64,000 nt of DNA from JANQHS01 sp965227315 (GTDB lineage: Bacteria > Bacteroidota > Bacteroidia > Cytophagales > CCMP332), in contig OZ245737.1 in the NCBI GenBank assembly GCA_965227315.1, forward strand, positions 1,736,001-1,800,000, written 5' to 3'. The position numbers and the translations under genes are program-made. How positions within the stretch are numbered: position 1 is the stretch's first letter; every line of letters begins with the position of its first letter. Positions 37,801-46,800 of this stretch are shown piece by piece. The notes beneath the pieces were generated by a model. The model was not told the origin of the DNA and searched no databases. It saw nothing but the letters and a program-made list of their open reading frames with translations.

Positions 37801-40800
37801 TAAAAGGCCCGGTGGTCACGCTGAAATCAAGCGTCAATGGCAGGAGATCTCCTTCGCAGATCGTCGTATCTCCGGACAGAACCGCCGCCGGCAAGTCATT
37901 CACATGAACGATAGCAGAATCTGTTGGTAGAGAATCCGAAGGACATTGAGGTACAAGACCATTATCAGAGACGCCTACGATCTTATACACATTTGTGCCA
38001 ACAGGTGGATTGATAATCGATACTGTATGAGGTGAAGCATTCGCAACGGTCGGGAATACATTGGTCCCATCGGTATACTGAACAAACCATGGTCCGGTTC
38101 CGCCAAGGGTAATGTCAAACGAACTGCTTTCCAAAGAACAAACCGTATCAATTCCACTAATTCCAATGGTTGGCCTGTCGTTGACAGTTACAAGCACCTG
38201 ACCGGTGAGGTTAGCGGTATCGGCCATACATCCGGCAGGAGTAAGACCGTTGCTATCCATCATACTATCAATTCTGAATGTCGTAGTGTTATCAGGTGAT
38301 ACAGGAAGAATGATGGTGTTACTGCTAAAGGTTGTGTCGATGGTATTGCTTCCTCCATCAGAGATAAAGACTCTGTAAGGTTGTGTTCCTCCGGAAGCCA
38401 CAACCAGCAGGTTGGTTGTATCACCTCTACATACTGTGGTCAATCCAAGCGGATTCAGACTTGCAGATGGTAATCCATGAGTCGTGAAGGAGGCCACTCC
38501 TGTGATATTAGCATCAGGAGCAAAAACTCCACATTGAGGCGTATGGCCATCGGCAATGGAAAGTACAGATACGCTATAGCTTCCCGGGAATGGAGGCGCA
38601 ACCTTCAATGTCAATGGGTTCGATGTTACACCGAGCGTATCCAAAGTTCCGGCATAGGTCGTGAGATAGGTAATATCCCAAGGAGCCTGTCCTGTCATAT
38701 TGAATTCGAGCGTAATACTATCCCCATCGCAAACATCCGTTGGCCCTACGATGGCTACGTCAACTGTTGGCAACTGATTGACATTTATAGTTACAACCGA
38801 GTCATCTACAATAATTGCCTCGCATAGCTCGGTGGTAAACTCTTCGATCGCCGACACAATCGTATAGGTGGTTGTATCACTTGGAGATACTATGAAGATT
38901 GAGTTGTCTCCTACACCGGTGAGTGTTGTATCTATGGTAATGCCATCACTGGTAGAGATATTGACTGTATATGTTGGTCTTCCGCCGGTCACATCAAACG
39001 TCAACACGTAGGAGTCACGATCACAAATCGTTGTGTCATTTCCATTTGCCCAGCTGATCCTTGCTCTTTCATACATCAGAACAGTAGCGGTTCCGGTCAG
39101 GCTTGTTGCAGCGCAGGCGTTCGGAATATTTGAATCAAACAATTCTGTTACGGTGTACACATACGGTATTGGAGATGGCGTAACATCGATCTCTACCGAA
39201 TCCCTTGGTCCGTTTACAACCGCTGTGTCTATAGTAATACCGTTGGTATAGACAACTGTGAAGGGTCCAACACCGGTAAGATCGAAATAGAGTTTTCCTG
39301 TTTCTCCTTCACACAGAGAGGTATCTCCACTGATCACAACTGTAGGTAACTCATGTACCAGAATATCAACTATGGTATCGGCAGAGAGGTTGGCAATACA
39401 ACCTTTGTCATCCACCACATTGGTCAAGGTGAATGTATTCAGACCTGGCTCCAGACTCCAGTTTCTGATGGTGCTATCAACAACATTGAACTGAGTGATC
39501 GGCACGCCACCCGTATCCAGGTAGGTAACCGTGTATGGAGGATTGGCTCCCTGTATTCTGAAGATCAGTTCGGCATTTTCGCCGTAACAAATCGTGTCAT
39601 CCTGGAATATGGAAGCAGTGGCCAATGGGTTTACAACAAGCGTTGGGCTTCCAGAAATATTCGGATTCGGAGCTGAGACCGAGCAACCGTTTCCATCCTC
39701 GAAATAGAGAATGCTATAGGTCGTGGTGTCGGTTGGGCTGACCCAAACAGAATCCATAATTCCAGCTGAAATCGTATCTGTCGGATCATCATCAATCACA
39801 ACCCGAATAGGATCAACTCCCACCGCTACGGTCCAGAATAACTGTGCCGAATCCCCAAGGCATATTTCGTTTTGTGAAAGCTTAAGTTCCACAACCGGAA
39901 GAGGATTCACGACCACGGTAACCGTCGTGTCGATGTTTGGATGACCATCGATCACAGAGCATCCGTTTGCATCCTCAAGGAATGTCAGCCTGTAAGAAGA
40001 GGTTGTAGAAGCGGCAACGGGAATTGGCGTACCGCTGATATATCCGTTGATCGTTCCAACTCCTCCAGAGATCTGGATATTATATGGTCCGGGGCCGGTA
40101 GAAACATTGACGATCAGGAATGCCGTATCCAGGTTACAAATAGTATCTGTCGCCGGATCGATAACGATCTCTGCCACAGGTAAGCTGTCTACCCAGATGC
40201 TGGTAGAATCCCCAAATAAAGGATTGATCGGGTTATTGATCGAATCCACACAACCATTGCCATCGATCACGCTGACTAGCGAATAGATGGTAAAGGAATC
40301 AGGACTAACTGTGACCAGATGAGACGTGTTCGTGCCGATGGTAGTAATGGTCGAATCCCTCATCAGGGTATTATCCCTGTATGTGACTGTAAATGGAGTT
40401 TGTCCTGTCATACTCAGGGTAAGGACAACATTGTCATCAAAACAGATGGTGTCATCAACTCCGATCTGAGCCGTTGGCAATGGATTCACAGTCACCGTGG
40501 CCGAACCTGTCAGATTAGCATCAGGGGCATCAAGGAAACATCCTGTGATCGAATCCGTGATCCTGACAATGTTGTAGGTCGTCGTCGTTGTCGGGCTCAC
40601 CCATATGCTGTCCATATCATAGTACGAGCTGTCAAACACTCCATTGTCAAGCTCAACAATGAATGGCCCTGTCGTTGGGCCCATCGCAAGAACCAATGGA
40701 GTCGAATCTCCAAAGCAGATCGTTGCATCTCCACTCAGATCGGCTGTCGGCAATGGATCAACATGGATCGTAACCGTATCAGGAAGATTCAGGCTTCCGG

Positions 40801-43800
40801 CCATTACCACACATCCATTGGAATCGGTCAACTGCTCGATCCAGTATTGTGTCGTAATGCTTGGATTCACCATGATCGAATCCCCGTTATTGAAGTTGTT
40901 CACAACACCAACCCCACTGTTGACGATCAACTGGTAAGGTGGAACACCTACAGTCAGGTTGGCCGTCAGGTAAGACACATCTCCATTACAAATGGTATCT
41001 ACATCAGCAAATACGCTGAAGTTGGCAGCAGGTTCCGGCCTCACCATAATGGTTACCGAATCACCAAAGGTCAGGTTGTTTGGATTTCCAATGGAATCAA
41101 CACATCCGTTGGCATCAATTACACTGACTAGGCTGTATATCGTGGTGTCAAGAGGTGCAACCGTGATGTTTCTCGAAGTCGATAAACCGGAAGTCACAAA
41201 AGTGCTATCTGTCATCGTGCGGTTATCCCTGTAGGTAACTGTGAATGGTGCAGCTCCTGTCATACTGAAAGTCAGGATCGCCGTCTCTCCAAAACAGATC
41301 GTATCATCATCAGCCACCTGAGCCGTTGGCAACGGATTCACAGTCACCGTGGCCGAACCTGTCAGATTAGCATCAGGAGCATCAAGGAAACATCCGGTGA
41401 TCGAATCAGTGATCCTGACAATGTTGTAGGTCGTCGTCGTTGTCGGACTAACCCATATGCTGTCCATATCATAGTAAGAGCTGTCAAATACTCCATTGTC
41501 AAGCTCAACAATGAATGGCCCTGTCGTTGGACCCATCGCAAGAACCAATGGAGTCGAATCTCCAAAGCAGATCGTGGCATCGCCACTCAGATCAGCTGTC
41601 GGCAATGGATCAACATGGATCGTAACCGTATCAGGAAGATTCAGGCTTCCGGCCATCACCACACATCCATTGGAATCGGTCAACTGCTCGATCCAGTATT
41701 GTGTCGTAATGCTTGGATTCACCATGATCGAATCCCCGTTGTTGAAGTTGTTCACAACACCAACCCCGCTGTTGACGATCAACTGGTAAGGTGGAACACC
41801 TACAGTCAGGTTGGCCGTCAGGTAAGACACATCTCCATTACAAATGGTATCTACATCAGCAAATACGCTGAAGTTGGCAGCAGGTTCCGGCCTCACCATA
41901 ATGGTTACCGAATCACCAAAGGTCAGGTTGTTTGGATTTCCAATGGAATCAACACATCCGTTGGCATCAATTACACTGACTAGGCTGTATATCGTGGTGT
42001 CAAGAGGTGCAACCGTGATGTTTCTCGAAGTCGATAAACCGGAAGTCACAAAAGTGCTATCCGTCATCGTGCGGTTATCCCGGTAGGTAACTGTGAATGG
42101 TGCAGCTCCTGTCATACTGAAAGTCAGGATCGCTGTCTCTCCAAAACAGATCGTATCGTCATCAGCCACCTGAGCCGTTGGCAATGGATTTACAGTCACC
42201 GTGGCCGAACCTGTCAGATTAGCATCAGGAGCCAGTATTATGCAACCGGTTGAGGAGTCTGTGACTTTGACAATATTATAGGTTAGGGTCGTTGTCGGAC
42301 TAACCCAAATCGAATCAAGACTGTAATACGAGGAATCTGTTACTCCATTGTTCAATTCGACAATGTATGGTCCCGTAAATGGACCCATGGTCAACTGGAG
42401 CGGAGTGGAATCCCCGAAACAGATCGTGGCGTCGCCAAATAGATCAGCTACAGGCAACGGATTCACATTAAAGACCACCGTATCAGGAAGGTTGGTATCT
42501 CCGGCCACTACACCACATCCGTTGGAATCAGTAAGACTGATAATGTAATAGGCAGTGGTATCAGTAGGTGAAACAAATATGGTATCGCCTGAATTGTAAT
42601 TATTGATGAGACCCACTCCACCAATTATGTTGACGGAATATGGAGCTAATCCGGTGGTCACATTCACAAACAGGTGTCCTGTTTCCCCGGCACAAATCGT
42701 TGTGTCGGCTACAAGGTTTGCTGCGGGTACCGGTCTGACTACAATCTCTATGCTGTCTCCGAAGGTAGGATTAACAGGATTTCCAATGGAATCGGTACAT
42801 CCGTTTCCATCAGTAACACTTACAATTGAATAAATTGTTGTCGTATCTGGGGTGAGGACAATGCTTCTGGAGGTATTCGAACCTACTGTAGAGATCGTGC
42901 TATCCTCACCGGTGGTATTGTTTCTGAACGTTACAGAGAACGGGGTTTGCCCGGTCATACTGAAAGTCAGAGTTACATCGTCTCCACTGCAAATCGTATC
43001 ATCCTGCTGAACCTGAGCGGTCGGCAAAGGATTGATTGTCACCAATGGATTTCCTGTCAGATCCGGAGAAGGTGCAGAGGTAGTACAGCCAAAGGTATCT
43101 ATGACCTGCACGAGATTATAACTTGTAGTTACCGTGGGAGAAACCGGGATCGGATCCAGGTTATTGTAATTCAGGATTGTATCTCCATTGTCAATTTCTA
43201 CGGTAAAAGGACCGGTTCCAATTGTAACCAACACAGATAAAAATGCCGTATCACCCAGGCATATGGTTGAGGTCCCAATTAATTGAGCAATTGGAGTAGG
43301 ATTTACAACGATCAAGGGCGAACCTGTCAGTAACCCGCCTCCTGTAGAAACACAAGAATTTGTATCCGTAACCGAAGCCAGGGAATAAACCGTTGTTGTG
43401 GTTGGTTTCACCCAAATAGTATCACCGCTATTGTAGTTCGTGACTGTTCCGAGGTTGTTGATCACGATGGTAAAAGGACCATCACCGTCAGTAAGGGTAG
43501 CCACAAGAGCGGCCGAATCTCCGGCGCATATCGTATCCCCACCATTCAAGACTCCTCTTGTGAGAGAGTCAACAGTGATCAACACACTGTCTGAAAATGA
43601 AGTGGAAGGTGCATCAACTCTACATCCTCTGAAATTATCGGTTACACTGATCAGGGTGTAAAGTGTAGTGCTGTCGGGAGAAACAGCGATAGTGCTACTT
43701 CCGCCGATGAGGTTGAAGGCGGTCGTATCCTCACCATTAATCGCATATTCAACCGTATAGATCTGAGGCGCTGGGCCCGAAACCGCAATATTCAAATTCG

Positions 43801-46800
43801 CTACCTCACCTTCACAGATCACCGAATCCGTAGTGGAAAGAGTAGCCGTAGGCAAAGACCTGACATTCACGGTCGCCGCTCCAACAAATGTGGTTCCCGC
43901 ACAGGATGTTGCGGAGTCAAACAGGGCAATCACCTGGTAGGTGACCGTGGAATCAGGACCAACCAACAAAGTATCAGGATTGCTGACGCTTGGGAAGACC
44001 AGTGTATCAGCCCCGGTAGAGATACTCACCGAGAAAGGACCCGTTCCACTTGGGAAGTTTATGTACAATCTCGCACTGTCTCCTTGACAAATCGAAGGAT
44101 CCAGAGCCAGAAGCTGGCTACTCGGACTTGAATTCACGGTGACCACCGCAGTATCTTCCTGGGTTATACATCCTGAAATTGAATCGAAAACATTCAGGAA
44201 GTAGGTCCGTGTAAAGCTTGGGAAAGCCTGTGGATTCGCAGCCGTCGCATCACTGAGCCCAGAGGTCGGGAACCAATTATATCCAAAGACACCTGAACCG
44301 CCGGAAGCTGTAGGGGCCCCGCCCAATGTGACGGTATCGCCAGAGCAGATCCCGAAATCGGGACCAGCATCTATTGTTGGGAAATCATAGACTGTAACCT
44401 CTGTGGTTTGGGTATCCGAAGAACATCCAAAATTATTCGTTGGAATAACACTTATGGTAAAGGTGCCTGCTGTGTTGAATTCCAATACATAGAAATTGTC
44501 AAGTGTTCCACCGCCAAAAAGAGAGTCCACCTGCGGTGGGATCAACCACTCATAAGTTGTACCCGGAACAAAGGGAACATCATAGACCTCATTGGTAGCA
44601 CCGATACATTGCGTTGTATCCCCGTTCACTCCTGTATTTCCCCCTGAAGAGGCAAAAATGATAATGACATTATCGGCCGAATCCGCACAGACTCCGTTGG
44701 AAATTCTCCATTCAAATTCATAGGTTCCTATAGTGGAAACCGTGACATCAGTGTTAAAGACAGAGGAGTCCACAAAGGTGGCCGTACCAGGTCCCGAAAC
44801 GAGAGACCATTCTCCGGTTCCAACCGCAGGGTTATTTCCATTCAGTGTATAGGTGATCGCACAAATGGTATCATCTGCTCCGGCACTTGCACTGGAAGGA
44901 AATTCATCAAAACGAATAAGAACATCCGCACTATCCCTTGGGCAAGGACCATTGCTGATTACCCACCTGAACTGATAAAGACCATAGGCGGTGACTGTCA
45001 CATCTGTTGTTGGATCCGCTGCAGCTAAAAAAGTGGCCGTGCCAGGGCCTGAGACTGTTTTCCATCTTCCTCTTCCGATGGTCAAAGGTGTTGCGCCCAT
45101 GGTGTATGTCAGCGCACAGATCGCATCGTTGGAACCCGCATTGACCGGTGTGGGCTCAAGGAAGAACACAACCTGTACAGTATCTCTTGATACCACACAA
45201 TTTCCGTTGGAGGTAGCCCATTCCATCAGGTAGATGGATGAATCATTTGCACCGAATGTAGGATTCCGAATAGTTGTGGTATTGCTATTGGGATTATCAA
45301 TGGTAATTCCACCAAGACCCGAAACCTGAGTCCAGACCCCGGAACCCACTGTAGGAGCGTTTCCTACCAGTATGGCGGTGTCCGCACAGATATCGATATC
45401 TGTTCCGGCCATAGAAGGGGTAGGATCTTCATTGAAGATGACCTGTACCGTATCCCTTTCAATTGGGCAATTTCCATTTTGGCTGGCCCATTCGATCAGG
45501 AAGGTATCAGAATCCAATGTAAATCCGGAAATGTTTATTGGAGATGTTTCCGAATTCGGATTGCTGATAGTTAAAGTCGGCGGTCCGGTTATCTGGGTCC
45601 AGGTCCCGACACCAACAGTGATGGCATTGCCGGCAAGATTGGTAGAGGTTGCGCAAACTTCAATATCGGTGCCTGCAGCAGGGTTGGTTGGCGTTTCATA
45701 AAAGGTGACCTGAACAGTATCTCTCAGTGTATCACATACACCATTAAAAGAAGCCCACTCCAATTCATATACGGCGGAATCGGTAAATGCAGCCGCAGTG
45801 ACCAGGGTGGTTTCGAGATTTATGTTGGCTATGGTCGCCGTGCCCGGCCCTGACAGTTGTTTCCACCTTCCGGTACCGACAGTGATCGCATTCGCAGCCA
45901 TATTGGTTGAATTGGCGCAAACAGCAAAATCAACTCCAGCCATGGGTGGAGTGGGATCTTCAAAGAAGGTAATATCAACATCATCGGTTTGATCGGCACA
46001 ACCACCACTTGTAATGGTCCATCTTAATGTATATGTGCCATATACTCTTGGAGGCACATTGTCAATTTCAACTCTGGTCCCGGGATCGTTTACGTTATCA
46101 AAATTCAATGCACCTCCTGCCGGGGCAGAGATCACAGACCATGTTCCGGTTCCAACCAGGGGTGTGTTCGCTTTGAGCGTGTCAACAAAAGCACAAACAG
46201 AGGTGTCATTTCCTGCTGCGGAAGGTGTAGGACTTGTAAAGTCAACTCTTAAAGTATCTCGACTTGGGGGAGAACATGGTCCTGAGACTACCTCCCATTT
46301 GTACTCGTAGAATCCTGACTGTGTAACGGTCACACCTGTGGTCCAGTTGGTATCATCAGCAAAAGTGGAAACACCAGGGCCTGAAATCTGAGTCCATAGA
46401 CCATTACCATCAGTCAAAGCGTTCGCCGTAAGTGTTTCTGTCAACGCACAGGTCACTCTTGGGTTTAATCCTGTCACAACGGCCGGGGTCGGAATCGGAA
46501 ATACTGAAATCAGGACGGTATCGACTGTTGTTGGACAAGAAGGTTTGGTCACGGTCCAAAGAACTGTCCAGGTCGCCGGACCATTGGGATCCGTAACGCC
46601 GGACCAATCCATGGTCGTGTTGGGCAAGGTGTCATCGACAAATGTCACAGAGCCAAAATCAGGTCCGGCAATCACCGTCCACTGTCCGGTGCCACCGGAA
46701 GCGGTAACACTGTTTCCCTGCATTGCATAAGTACTAATCGCACAAACACTATCATCAGGTCCGGCATCGGCCACATCGGCCGGCGGCCCGAAATTGATAA

